Source of the DNA: Neocallimastix lanati (nom. inval.)
Lineage: Eukaryota; Neocallimastigomycota; Neocallimastigomycetes; Neocallimastigales; Neocallimastigaceae
NCBI GenBank assembly: GCA_016946835.1
Contig: JACVTC010000102.1
Coordinates: 165,001-180,000 of the forward strand
Direction of reading: 5' to 3'
Length of the DNA stretch: 15,000 bases
Below are positions 1 to 11,334 of the stretch, in pieces. Position 1 is the first letter of the stretch; each line of letters begins with the position of its first letter. The notes under the pieces are model-generated. The model was given only the letters and a program-made list of their open reading frames with translations, was not told the origin of the DNA and ran no database searches. The translations under genes and the position numbers were made by a program.

Positions 1-580
1 ACTCGGCTTCTTCCATTGAGTGAGTGGATATCATGTTTGAGGAATCGTTGACTTGAAGGGTGGACTTAATGATATCCCAAACATAACGACGAGTAGAAGG
101 ATCCATACCAGCGGTGGGTTCATCCATAATAATTTTAGAAGAGCTACAGCAGAGAGCTATCAAAAGATTAAGTTTACGACGAGTACCACCACTCAATTCC
201 GATGGCATCTTGTTTTTATGTTCCGTTAAATGACAATAACTAATGAATTCCCTTGCTATTTTTTTAGCTTCTTTAAGAGAATGACCACATACATACAGGA
301 ACATTTCAATATGTTCTGAAAGTGTATATTCATCCCATAAAGTATCTTCCTGAGGACAATATCCAAGCGAAATTTCATTTCCACGACGTTCCGTCGTATC
401 CTTACCATCATAATAAATTTTACCAAGAGTTTGAGGGAAGGAAAAAGATACCGTATTTAATAAACTCGTTTTACCGGAACCGTTAGGTCCTAAAATTCCA
501 AAACATTCACGTTTATCGACACCAATGGAAACATTATCAAAAGCGGACATAACAATACGACGACTACCTTTATCTGACAT
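1..580 (-). other. Nucleotide-binding domain 2 of the ABCA transporter (cut by window edge)
   Basis: Residues about 1405-1597. Motifs seen are Walker A GPNGSGKTS (1435-1443), Q-loop YCPQ with Gln1481, signature LSGGT (1533-1537), Walker B KIIMDEP with Asp1557 and catalytic Glu1558, and H-loop His1591 in STHSMEEAE. The signature ends in Thr instead of the common Gln. The domain's last helix and the C-terminal regulatory region lie outside the window. Confidence 0.95.
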
Positions 581-3500
581 ATGAAATTCTCCGTATTTCG
601 ATGCTTTATCCTTTCTTAGGGCTTCTTTAATTTGATCAGGCATCAATTCCATATCATCGTATTCTTTAGCTAGTTGAATCAATCGAATAGGAATTTGTTC
701 ATTCTTACCTACACGTTTGTATTCATTATAAATATCCTCATCCCCTTCTACGACCTCCTTTATGTACTGTTCATTAATTTTTTCAGGGATTTCAAGTACT
801 CCCTTTTTCGGATTGTAGACTTTTTGTATTATTTTTTTTAAAATAAAGCCATAGAAGAAAATACTGAGAATTTCGCCGACAAGACAAGAAAGGATTAGAT
901 TCTTTGGATGAAGAAGACTTGTAAAACCAATTTTGGTGTGAAGGGCGTCATGTGAAATACCGGCATGAATCATCGTTCTAAAGGAACGGGCTATACCAAA
1001 GTTTGGGATGATAATACAGAATAAAAAGGTCAGTACCCCCAAATAACTGACAAAAGAAACATCATCAAGTCCAAAATCAGCATATATATGATTATTATAA
1101 GCTTCAATAAAAATGGAATAGGTGGGGACGATATTACAAATAAAGAAAACAATGAAAGCATTGCTATCCGATTTAAAATAGAAACTAAAGCAATATTGTA
1201 AGAGAAGGCAACCAAACGCACCGATATAAATAAATAGGAATAACACGACAAGACAGTTGATTTTAAGAAGTGGAGTAAAATTGAATATCACTATCTCACC
1301 TCCTATTACAATACAGGTGATCATAAACATGATATGATCAGAAATCAGAACAGAAAGCCAGTAACTTTTATTGGAAACTCCATTCAATTGGAATTGTTTC
1401 AAAAGCTTTCGAGCTCGTTCACGAACAACATTCATACCATAAAATGAAAGAGGAAAGGATATACAAAGGATAAAAATTAAGGTAGCAAACAACTTAGGAT
1501 CGTTAAGTTCAGTCAACTTAAAATAGGTAAGAGGTTTGGAAGTGGTATGAATGGTGTCATTAATTTGATTTGAGGCTAAAATTGCATTGCTTAAGACGTT
1601 AAGCGTGGAAGGAAGAGAATGGGTTAAATGTCTATTATTATAAATATTTAAATCATAAATACCAGATTCATTATAATTAATAGAAAAACTAGAAACAAAA
1701 TAGGGTGCATTGTAAATCTCTCGATTATTCTTAATAATTTCTTCATGATTCAGATATTGGACATTACCACCGGATAATTCCTGGGCAATGACATTATTAG
1801 CAATGCTACCATCACTATTTTCTACTTCATAATTCCATTGTTGATTAGGAAAATTCTTAGCGGACATCTCACGACTTCCATAGTTTGAAAAAATCATATT
1901 GTTAAATTGATTTTTTACAACGGGAAGGAAAAATGCCGTCAAAAAGAAAGGAACCAAAATACCCATAATTAAGTAGGACCATTGTCTAATGTAAACTAAA
2001 AGACGGTAACGACAAAGACGTAAAGCTGTATTCAGTGTACCAGGACGTTTCACTTTTGGAATTTGGGGAACTTCCGAAGGATTATTGGAATAGTTTCCAT
2101 TCCCATTTTCATTTCTTTTCCGTTCCATTTCGTCCTCCAATCTAACAAATAATTCTTCGAGCATTGGAGCATTCAATGAGAAATCTCCTAGTATACGACC
2201 TCTTGCATTTTCCATATTTTTTAAAAGAGTTGAGAATAATTCTACCGATTGAATAGGTAATTTCCAAGTATAAATATTTCCAGAGATCGCATCAGAATAA
2301 AATTTACGTTCAGATTGATGTTGAAACTTTTTATTGGAATACTCAAATAATGATGAAGTTAATTCATTTTTATTGCCAGTATCATCAATATTCAAAGTTG
2401 TTTCTATGTTAGGGTAGGAATGAACTACTAATGAAGATAATGATGTTTTCGATAAAGCAGATGAATTGTCTTGATGGAAAACATTAGTTTCAGTAGTATC
2501 GGATTGAGAGGGTGGTGTAACTCCACCATTCTTCATTCCAATGATATTTTGTTGTTGAAGTTGTGCAGAAGGAATTATCCGATGAATTATATCATCCACT
2601 GCTTTGGGTGATTGTGTTCTCACTTCCAAATTATATTTCATATTGAAATGATTTTTCAAATAGATACTACTTCCGAGACAACGAATGATGCCATGACTTA
2701 AAATAAGTTTACGATCAGCAATAATATCAGCTTCATCCATATAATGAGTAGTAATGAAAATTACTTTATCTTTTTTCACTTTCAACAGTAATTCCCAAAT
2801 TTTTCGACGAGAGAGTGGATCCAACCCCGTAGTAGGTTCATCCAAAAAAACATACTTTGGTTTTCCGATAAGAGCTAAACCAATACAAAGCTTCCTCTTT
2901 TGTCCACCACTTAATTTCTCCACTAAATAATCCTTTTTTTCTACTAAATCAATTTCTTGTAACCATTGTTGTAAACTCTCCTCACTATCATCGACTCCTT
3001 TAACCCCTGAATAAAGCTTAAAATGATCGGCAACCGTAAAACTTTCAATAAAAATGCTACTTTGAAGACAGATACCGAATTGTCGATAAATTTCTTTTTT
3101 ATTTTTAGAAAATGGTTGACCTTTATAATAGGTTTCACCATTATCTGGCTTGATAATTCCCATCATATTTTGAATGAGTGTACTTTTACCAGCTCCATTA
3201 TGACCAAGAATACCAAATATTTCATTTTTGTATACCTTGAAACTTATATTATTATTAGCTGCAAAAATTTTTCGTACTTTTTTTCTATCTTTATCATCCT
3301 CCTCGTTAGTACCCATTCTTCCTCTATATTTATAAAATTTAGAAAGATTCTTCACTTCTACATAACATTCAGATCCAATTGGATCTTCCTGAATATCCCC
3401 TATAAATTCATTACAATGATTATAGTGATATTTTTTTAAATATCTCTTAACACCAAAACTTCGAAATTCTATACCCTTAATGTATTCCATTAAGAGTGCC

Positions 3501-5077
3501 AAAAGTAAATAGAAGCAGGCATCCACAAGTACAAAGATAAAATTAATACCAAACTCTGAGTCGAACATATTAGAAAAAGTTATTTTATATTCCGAGTCAA
3601 TTTCTCTTACATCTCTAATGATACTTTCATTTCCAATTTCTGCTGCCGCCATACTCAACCCGAAAAAGGGGAAGATAGCAGAAAGAATACGATGAATCAA
3701 GATATGACCATTGTATCGAAGATTGAAAACTACCTCTGGGAGACTTAGCATCATTGATACAAAAAAGCATAGGATGACAACGACGGTTTTATATTTTTTT
3801 ATAATATTACTTATGATAATTACAATACTGTACATGGAAATGATGTAACCTATAAGTAATAGATAATAAAGGAAAATATTTATTTTATTAAAAATATCAA
3901 TAGGAGACATTATAAAGATTATGGTAATAAGAATAAACGATAATGGGAAATAAATCAAGGTCCAACTAAATGTAAGAATACTAGGATTAACACCGACTAC
4001 TACAAGTCCTTCTTTAATTTTATTTTCCTTTTCTTCCATAAGATGGTTACTCAAATGAAAGATTTGTCCGATAATAATAAAAATAAGATAAGGAGCTAGG
4101 CCATCAAAATCTCTAGTTTGTGGATAGGTTCTTTTGTGTTCACTTAACGATCCAACGGAAACACGAATTCCTTTTACTTTATGATTAGTTTTCCATTGAA
4201 TAATAGCATTATCTATTGCATATTGAATCTGTATAAATAATTTTGTATATTGATTATTTAGATGATAATCATCGACTTCAGGGAGTGGATCAACATTAGG
4301 GTCAATGACATCTTTGCCATAGGCACTAATAGTATAATCGGTATAATCATTACCGAAAATAACAGCACAAAGAAAATATGGTAGGGTTTCATTACCAACA
4401 GTATAAATAAGTTGTTGTTCTGTATCAAATTTTTTACTAGTTATTGGAAATTCCTTTTGGAAAATAGAATCACTCATAACCGTTTCAATGAAAGAATCAC
4501 CATCAATATTACTGACATTATGATTTTGTGGTAAAACAAATGCAATATAGCGAGAAGTTACAGCTAGACTATCAAGTGTAACTTCAAAACTTTCCTTAGT
4601 ATCGTAAGCTTCACTGCCATCTGGCAAATCAATATATAGTGTTGGTGATTTTTTATTTGCAGCTATTTTATTTAGTGGTTATTTTATTAATTATTTTTAT
4701 TAAATAAATTTATGTATATACATATATATATAAAAGTAATTAATACAATAAAAAAAAAAAAAATGAAAAAAAAAAAAAAGTATATTTTAATAGATTAGAA
4801 AAAAAAAAATAAAAATAATGAATATGTAATTTAATGTAAATAAAATCTTTATAAATCTCTAATGATTTATTAAAATTTTGTGTTATTCTATAAATAAAGA
4901 ATTAATAAAAAAAAAAAAAAAAAAAAGGTATATATTTAATTACTTACATAAAGTTGCTACAATAAAGAATGCAACAAAAAGTTCAAAGCATATTGAGAAA
5001 ATGGAAAATTTTTGTTTAAATATTTTCCAGTTTTTCCATAATATAGTTTTAAATTGACGAGTAAATAAAGTATCCAT
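1..5077 (-). CDS. ABC subfamily A full transporter, 5' part of gene (two exons, C-terminus beyond window)
   Basis: Predicted ATP-driven membrane transporter of the ABCA family, whose known members mostly move lipids. Exons are 5077-4948 and 4662-1, giving about 1,597 residues with no stop. The order is TMD1, NBD1, TMD2, NBD2. TM1 lies at about residues 27-44, followed by a large non-membrane loop (45-231), five or six more TM segments to about 434, and NBD1 (476-700). TMD2 starts near 923, with its first TM at 941-961, a loop to about 1100 and further TMs to about 1330. NBD2 starts near 1405. ABCA hallmarks are EEKENKIKEGL after TM2, ERARKLLKQFQLNGV in TMD2, and LEELFVRLEDE (about 878) after NBD1. 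A Ser/Thr/Asn-rich insertion sits at about 750-800. The ATG at 5077 is the first in frame and opens a typical short cytosolic N-terminus (MDTLFTRQFKTILWKNWKIF). The window edge cuts the gene just after the NBD2 H-loop. Subfamily is certain; substrate and membrane are unknown. Confidence 0.97.
2690..3367 (-). other. Nucleotide-binding domain 1 of the ABCA transporter
   Basis: Residues about 476-700 of the ABCA protein. All ATPase motifs can be read: Walker A GHNGAGKST (530-538), Q-loop Gln577, signature LSGGQ (627-631), Walker B YVFLDE (647-652) with catalytic Glu652, D-loop GLDP, and H-loop His683 in TTHYMDEAD. The Q-loop context is GICLQSSIF rather than the YCPQ usual in ABCA proteins; YCPQ is present in NBD2. 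All catalytic residues are present, so this site should hydrolyse ATP. Confidence 0.96.
4663..4947 (-). other. Spliceosomal intron of the ABCA gene (285 bp, phase 1)
   Basis: In the gene's sense direction the donor is TTAT|GTAAGT and the acceptor is AAATAG|CTGC. Exon 1 (130 bp) ends one base into codon 44, and joining it to exon 2 gives TCT (Ser) and restores the frame of the whole transporter. A CACTAAA about 7-15 bases before the acceptor is a plausible branch site. Reading exon 2 further upstream meets a stop a few codons before the acceptor, so no longer exon is possible. The intron is nearly pure AT and falls at the end of TM1. Confidence 0.9.
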
Positions 5078-5100
5078 TCATAAATTATAAATTATAAATT

Positions 5101-5116
5101 TATATATATATATATA
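5101..5116. promoter_or_regulatory. (TA)8 tract just upstream of the ABCA start codon
   Basis: An alternating TA run lies 24-39 bases before the ATG at 5077. It could be a TATA-like core element or simply part of the AT-rich leader. The DNA around it is so AT-rich that such runs occur by chance, so a promoter role is only a guess. Confidence 0.2.
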
Positions 5117-5275
5117 GTATTATGTACGTTTTTTTGTTTATAAAAATTCAAATTTTTTAAAGAGGAAAATATTATACTATTTATACTATGAACTTTTATT
5201 TATTAATATTGAAAAAATAATAATAATAATTATAATAAATTTTATTATATTTAATTTTTATTCATATAAACACAT

Positions 5276-5305
5276 ATTAATTAATTAATTAATTAATTAA
5301 TTAAT
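5276..5305. repeat. (TTAA)n microsatellite
   Basis: About seven copies of the self-complementary tetramer TTAA, read directly from the sequence, lying about 200 bases upstream of the ABCA start codon. Confidence 0.9.
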
Positions 5306-5396
5306 CTAATTAATTATAGTAATATATAATTAAGGTTATTTTATTTAATTTATTTTTTTTTTAAAAAAAAGTACAATTTCTATTATTTCTATAAGA

Positions 5397-5403
<7 letters not shown>

Positions 5404-5436
<33 letters not shown>
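5404..5436. repeat. Poly(A) tract, 33 bases
   Basis: 33 uninterrupted A on the plus strand, the longest A run in the window. It lies about 330 bases upstream of the ABCA start codon. Length may be unreliable because of sequencing or assembly error in homopolymers. Confidence 0.9.
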
Positions 5437-5438
<2 letters not shown>

Positions 5439-5853
5439 ATAAGAAAAATAGATATAAAGTTAATAAAATGTATTATATTTATTTAAGTTTTGTAGAATTA
5501 AGTTCTAGACATCTCTTTTTCTCTTTTCTTTTCCTTTTCTTTTTTTTTTTGGTTAATTAAATTAATTTTATCGTTGCATCATCAATACATTAAAATTATT
5601 TAATACAGTTGTAAAATATGAATTCAATATATAAATTATTTGGCAAATTTTATAAGAATTTTTAACTAATATTTTCAAAATATTAATGAATACATTTTAT
5701 AAGATATTAGGCAAATATTATAAGAATTTTATTAATGATATTTGTATAATATTAAACAAATAATATAAAAATTTTAAAGGTAATGGTAAAAGTAATGATT
5801 CATAAAAATTATATTTCAAAATAAAATGAGTAATAGAAGTACTGAAAATTTTA

Positions 5854-5885
<32 letters not shown>

Positions 5886-6028
5886 TATTAAAAAAAAAAT
5901 ATATATATATATATTCTAGTTTTTTATATTTATTTAGCAATATATTAAAAAGTAATCATGAACTAAATAATGTATCAATAATTGTATTAATTATATTCCT
6001 CAATAATTTTTTAAGACAGCACAAATTA

Positions 6029-6116
6029 GAATTTTTTTTAAATGGAAGTAATTAAATAATAAATGTAGTAAAGAATTTTTTTTAAATGGAAGTAATTAAA
6101 TAATAAATGTAGTAAA
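6029..6116. repeat. Perfect 44-bp tandem duplication
   Basis: Copy 1 (6029-6072) and copy 2 (6073-6116) are identical base for base, starting at GAATTTTTTTTAAATGG and ending in GTAGTAAA. The unit is not itself a simple repeat, so this is a recent duplication rather than microsatellite drift. It has no coding content. Confidence 0.93.
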
Positions 6117-6364
6117 TAACATTAATGATATTTATAACAATGAAAATTCGTTAATAATGTCAGGATTCTTATTAAGATTCATAAAAATAATTATTTAAAT
6201 TTAAATAAATTTATCCCCAATTATATTGTTTTATTTAAATAAATGTATACATTATTACATTATAAAATGTTAATGTAATTCATATAAAATATATACAAAA
6301 AAATGTATTAAAAAGATGTATTTGTTATTAACAAATATAAAGATAATAATAATAATTTAAGAGG

Positions 6365-6667
6365 TTTTTACATTTGAAAGAAAAAATTTTTTTTGTTATT
6401 TTTTTTTCTTTTTTTTTTGAAATATATATGGTTTAAATAAGTTTTTTTTTTATTCACCTAAAATAAAAGAATATTAAATTATTTATTTATTTATTTACTT
6501 TATAAATTTTTTATTCATTAATATTTATGTAGTATTTATAGTTAATTTATTTAAATATTTTTACATTTGAAAGAAAAAAGTTTTTTCGCTATTTTTTTTT
6601 TTTTTTGACATATATAACTTAAATAATTTTTTTTTTATTTACCTAAAATAAAAGATTTTTTTTTTAT

Positions 6668-6683
<16 letters not shown>
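6365..6683. repeat. Diverged direct repeat, about 125 bp, two copies offset by about 193 bp
   Basis: Copies at about 6365-6490 and 6558-6683 share TTTTTACATTTGAAAGAAAA, then a long T-rich stretch, a GANATATATANNNTTAAATAA block, and ACCTAAAATAAAAGA followed by ATTAAATTATTTATTT. They differ by substitutions and T-run length, so this is an older duplication than the 44-bp one. Both copies end in ATTT repeats, and the second grows into the long (ATTT)n array. Not recognised as a known element. Confidence 0.8.
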
Positions 6684-6758
<75 letters not shown>

Positions 6759-6759
6759 T
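6671..6759. repeat. (ATTT)n microsatellite, about 22 copies
   Basis: Uninterrupted ATTT units directly continuing from the second copy of the diverged direct repeat. The first copy carries only about four units at the matching place, so the array expanded after the duplication. Confidence 0.93.
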
Positions 6760-7237
6760 GTAATTAATATGTATTCATTAATATTTTAAATTAAATTTAT
6801 TTTAATATTTAAATTTATATTTTCTCAAATATTTAATTAGAACTAATCATTTATTATTACAAGATAATATGTATTTTTAAGAAAAGAAATAATTAGCCAA
6901 TGAGTAAGAGTTTCAAAATTTAATAAAAAAATATTGTTACAATAAGGTTTTTAAATGTTGTTTTCATTTTTATTATTACAAGAATTATTTCAATTTATAT
7001 ACCAATACTGATTTATGGATAATATAAAAAAATTTATTATAAAAAATTAAAGAGATAACAAAAAAAAAAAAAAAAAAATTGAAAATCTTTAAAAATGAAG
7101 TTACAAATGCTTCAATTACATATTTAAGCTAACACAAACAAATGTGTTTCTAATGATATATTCCTTTTTATTCTAGGTTTATTATTTCAGGAACTATATC
7201 AACCTACATATCATTATGACTGATGTTTATTCTTACT

Positions 7238-7497
7238 ATTTATTTTATTTTATTTTATTTTATTTTATTTTATTTTATTTTATTTTATTTTATTTTATTT
7301 TATTTTATTTTATTTTATTTTATTTTATTTTATTTTATTTTATTTTATTTTATTTTATTTTATTTTATTTTATTTTATTTTATTTTATTTTATTTTATTT
7401 TATTTTATTTTATTTTATTTTATTTTATTTTATTTTATTTTATTTTATTTTATTTTATTTTATTTTATTTTATTTTATTTTATTTTATTTTATTTTA
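7238..7497. repeat. (ATTTT)n pentanucleotide array, about 52 copies
   Basis: About 260 bases of perfectly repeated TTTTA. A second, short (ATTTT)n patch lies at about 7541-7563. On the plus strand every frame reads as an endless Phe/Tyr/Ile/Leu repeat without stops, which creates false ORFs at 7216-7531; these are not genes. The minus strand has TAA in all frames. Confidence 0.97.
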
Positions 7498-9447
7498 CTT
7501 TTTATTTTATTCAATCTGTAATTTATATTAAATATTCTACTATTTATTTTATTTTATTTTATTTAATTGAAATTATTTAATTTTTTAATATACACAAATT
7601 AAAAATTAAAAATTTATTGTCTTTAAATAAGAAATTAAAATTTTCATTTTATTTTACATATAATATAAAATAGTATCATAATTGCTTTTGAAGTTCATTA
7701 ATACATTAATACTAATAAAACTTTTTTTTTTATTTTTTTTTTAAAAAAAAATAATTTAATATTAATTGTTTATATTTCTATATATTGATAATACTAATAT
7801 TATGTACAATTCATATTACATATATATACTATATTTTATTTTTTAAATAATTTTATTTAAAAAAAAAAAAATAATAAAATAAAATAATAATATATAAAAT
7901 TTATTAAAAAAAAAAATTAAATATAATATATATATTTATATTTTTTTTAAATTAATAATATTATGTATATATAATTTATATATGTATAAATAATATATAG
8001 TTCAATAGTTTACATATATAACAATAAATAGTAGCTATTAATAATAGACTTCTATACGCCTAATAAAATGTACCCGTTAATTATATATCAATATATGTAT
8101 GTATCTCTCTCTATTACAGACATCAACATATTGATACACAACTCAAAGGTACTATTGTTGTGATTGATTTATTAAACTTATTTATTTATTTATTTATTTT
8201 CGCAAAATGTGGATTAAAAAAAATTTTTATTATTTATTTAATTATTTGCTTAATTATTTATTAATTGGTTAAAAAAATATATATATAATGTGGCAATTAA
8301 TTATAAATATTTTAAGTCATATTGCGAAATAATACACATTTATTTATTTATTTAATTTTATTATTAAGATTACATGTATTTATTCAAGTAAAATAATTAT
8401 ACTTGACTACACATTTAAAAACTTTCTAACAACTTTTTTTATACATTCGACGGCACACTTACTCTCTTAATTTGGAGAAATGTTTTATTTTTATGTTATT
8501 TAGTTATTATTAAATGTTTAATTAGTTGTTCTTGTGATTAAAATAAACTATTAAATGAATTTTTATGTTGAAATATTATAAATATTAAATTATCATTTAA
8601 GGAAATAATTAAATACTCTATAAAGATAAATATAAATATAAATATAAAATAATAAGAATAGAATATAATTAAAAACATTGATATTTATGATATAAAATTT
8701 ATTATTAATTATTAAGTATAATTATTATAAAGAAATCATTAGATCGACCTAAATTTGATTTATGACATTAATATATGTTTGAATAATAAAAACTATTTTA
8801 TATTAATTAAGGTTTAAATATTTCATTTTATATCAATATATCATAGGGTTGTTTGGCTGATCGTATATATATATAATTAGTATTTATTCTATAGTCGATA
8901 CGATATATATTATAAATATATAATAATATATTCTATATTTTAATATTTATATATTATAGTATATTTTATAATTTTTTTATTTATTAAAATTATTTAAAAT
9001 AATTTATGTCTATATTGAATAATAATAATTAAAGTTATATTTAATATATATTTAATATATTGATAAATATCAAAATGTATAAAGAATATAAAAAAAAAAA
9101 AAAAGTGGATAAAAAAATATATTGGATAAAAAATAATTTTAAAAAAAAAATGGTAAAAAAATTAATTTATAAAACAAAAATAAAATTGAATAAAATAAAA
9201 TTAATATTAAATAATAAAATAGTTGAAATTATCGATAATAAATGTTAATTATTATTATTATCATAAACAATTCGAAATGATTGATGATGTATCAATTAAA
9301 TAGTGTGTAGTTTATTATCATTTAGTTAGAGAGAAGAAATTTCCCATTTATAGTTGAAATAATTAATTCAGTTAATAATTTGTTCGTTTAAAGAGCGGAA
9401 AGAAAAATATACTTCTAATAGTGAAAACACTTTTAATAATATATACC

Positions 9448-9474
<27 letters not shown>
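9448..9474. repeat. Poly(A) tract, 27 bases
   Basis: 27 uninterrupted A on the plus strand. No retroelement reading frame or polyadenylation context is visible next to it. Confidence 0.9.
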
Positions 9475-9480
<6 letters not shown>

Positions 9481-9672
9481 CACGAAATATTTATACCTTC
9501 TTAAATTATTTTAATACGTAAATACCACAATGTCATTAAGCCAAATATTCTTTATAAATATAAATTTTTTTAAAGGAACGTATTTCTAAATCAGAAATTC
9601 GTAATCGTAATATCAATACTTCAAAAATATCATTTAAAATGTAGAATTAAAAGATATTTATAATGTGGTTAC

Positions 9673-9697
9673 TTTTTTTTTTTTTTTTTTTTTTTTT
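9673..9697. repeat. Poly(T) tract, 25 bases
   Basis: 25 uninterrupted T on the plus strand, about 200 bases after the 27-A tract at 9448-9474. The two could base-pair as a loose inverted repeat, but the sequence between them shows no element structure. Confidence 0.9.
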
Positions 9698-10993
9698 GAT
9701 TTAAATAATTTTACTTATTCAAACATTTTTCAATATACTTGAAAGTATTCATTAAAATATTAATAGATATTTTTTTTTTTTTTTTGTGTTATTTTTTAAC
9801 CATGATTTGTTTAACGAAAATATGGATTCTCCTTCGATTATTTAAAAAAAAAAATGAATAAATTAAGAAAATGGAAAATTTAATGACAGTATTGTAAAAA
9901 GTTTACCAATTTTCTTAAAACATAATTAAAATAAAATGTTTTTTATTAACTATTATTATTTAAAAAAAAATTATTAATATTGTTAAATAAAAAAATAAAA
10001 ATAGCATTTTATATAATAAAATATGAAATAAAAAATTATATTGTATATAATAAAATACAAATCAAATATATAAATTATTTTAATATAATGATTTAGTTAT
10101 AATATATAAAAAATTGTATACATAATATATTTTAAAAATATATAAAAGTTATTTACAAATATATTTAATAATATATGTATTTTTAGAATGTATTGCATTT
10201 TTGAACGTGGCTTATAAAAAAGAATTTAATTCATAATTTAACATTTTTAATATATATTAAATAGTAGTAATTAAATAAATAATAAATTGTAAAAATATTG
10301 AAATCTATTTATATGTGTTATATTAATTTTAGTTGTGTAAAATATAATATTAAATTATTTTATTATTATAATTATTCTCTTTATTTGATTTATTTTATTA
10401 TATTTGAAATACATTATGTAATTAACATATAAAAATAATACTTTATAATAAAATGCTTAAAAACCTATTATAAATTATAAAAAAAAAAAATAAAAATATT
10501 GTATTTTTAAACCATTAAAAAATATGAAAAAAATCCAAAAATTTGAAAAAAGTGAAACAAATAGGGGAAACGGAACAATTTTTTATTAATAAAAAAAAAA
10601 TATATACAATTTATATCTTTATAATTAAATATTATTAAATATTTTATTATTATTTTAACAAAAAATATTAAAATATATCTTTAAAATTAAATATTATTAA
10701 ATATTATTTTATTATTTATTAATTAATTAATTATTTATTTAATATAATTAAGGCACTTTTTATTAAAAGGTTTATTTAATTAAGACATATTTAATATAAG
10801 GCAACATTCCAAAAAGCCCACGTTCCGAAATGCAACTTTTTTACTTTATTTTTTATTTTAATATACTAAAATAATAATAATAATAAATTCTTTAAAAAAT
10901 ACAAATTATGATGAATTTTCAAATAAAATGGCTTTAATTTTTAGCCGCTAGGGATGAAAGTGGTAGGTTAGACAAAAAAAAAAAAAAAAAGAT

Positions 10994-11062
10994 ATGAATG
11001 GAAATTTAGTTTTTCCTATTTCTGTGACGGTATTAGATAATGAAGAAGAAAAAAACAATTAA
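10994..11062 (+). pseudogene. Short coding-like fragment, unidentified
   Basis: After a 17-A run (10974-10990) a short frame reads MNGNLVFPISVTVLDNEEEK and stops two codons later at TAA (11060). Just before the A run, the same strand reads ARDESGRL. The residue mix and codon use look like real protein rather than AT-rich noise. Frames further on are quickly closed by stops. I do not recognise a family. It may be the first surviving piece of the decayed gene or genes that continue to about 12106. Confidence 0.35.
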
Positions 11063-11334
11063 ACCAGGAATAATATTTTTAGTACTTAAGAGATTTAGAA
11101 GGAGAAGTACTTGATAACATAATTAATCAGTTATACGATAAAAGCTCTTATAAAATATACTAGATAATTTAGCAATTATTATGATTAAATCAATTAATTA
11201 CGAATAAAGCTCCACTTGGCATTAAGAGATGCCAGTTTTTATTTTGGTTGTGAAGACGGGGGTTTTTATTCTTGATGTACAACGGATCTATGACTCAACT
11301 CCCTGAGATTGCAAAGTCTTGACTACTTTCGTAA

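Larger units (their letters stand above)
5078..6028. other. AT-rich intergenic DNA upstream of the ABCA gene
   Basis: No coding frame or RNA gene is recognisable. It presumably holds the ABCA promoter and 5' UTR. Visible structure includes (TTAA)n at 5276-5305, 33 consecutive A at 5404-5436, a C/T-rich stretch (TCTTTTTCTCTTTTC type) near 5513-5550, and a degenerate repeat in which GGCAAAT-N-TTATAAGAATTTT occurs at about 5642 and again at about 5710. Confidence 0.7.
7564..10900. other. AT-rich gene desert
   Basis: I see no gene, RNA gene or intact mobile element in this stretch. It consists of poly(A)/poly(T) runs, (TA)n, (ATTT)n patches (for example about 8180-8199) and short unstructured sequence. 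A Lys/Ile/Asn-rich open frame at 9060-9248 (62 codons, plus strand) is low complexity, matches nothing I know and is probably chance. Two slightly GC-richer patches, at about 10545-10576 and 10800-10838, stand out from the background. Confidence 0.75.

Noticed and set aside
3023-3439. 138-codon plus-strand open frame
   Set aside because: It lies antisense to the NBD1 region of the ABCA gene, whose frame carries all ABC motifs. It is a shadow, as are the minus-strand frames at 1030-1251 and 2944-3141, which lie inside the ABCA gene in another frame.
6029-7497. CRISPR array
   Set aside because: The repeats are adjacent simple or tandem units without unique spacers, in eukaryotic DNA.
7216-7531. 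Two overlapping open frames of about 100 codons reading repeated FYFIL
   Set aside because: They exist only because the (ATTTT)n repeat lacks stops on the plus strand; there is no non-repeat protein content.
9060-9248. 62-codon Lys/Ile/Asn-rich open frame
   Set aside because: Low complexity made of AAA/ATA/AAT codons in AT-rich DNA, with no recognisable motif or neighbouring gene signals.
7564-10900. tRNA or other structured RNA gene
   Set aside because: I looked for GC-richer cloverleaf-like stretches; the few slightly GC-richer patches (near 8850, 9390 and 10800) show no acceptor-stem pairing or T-loop.
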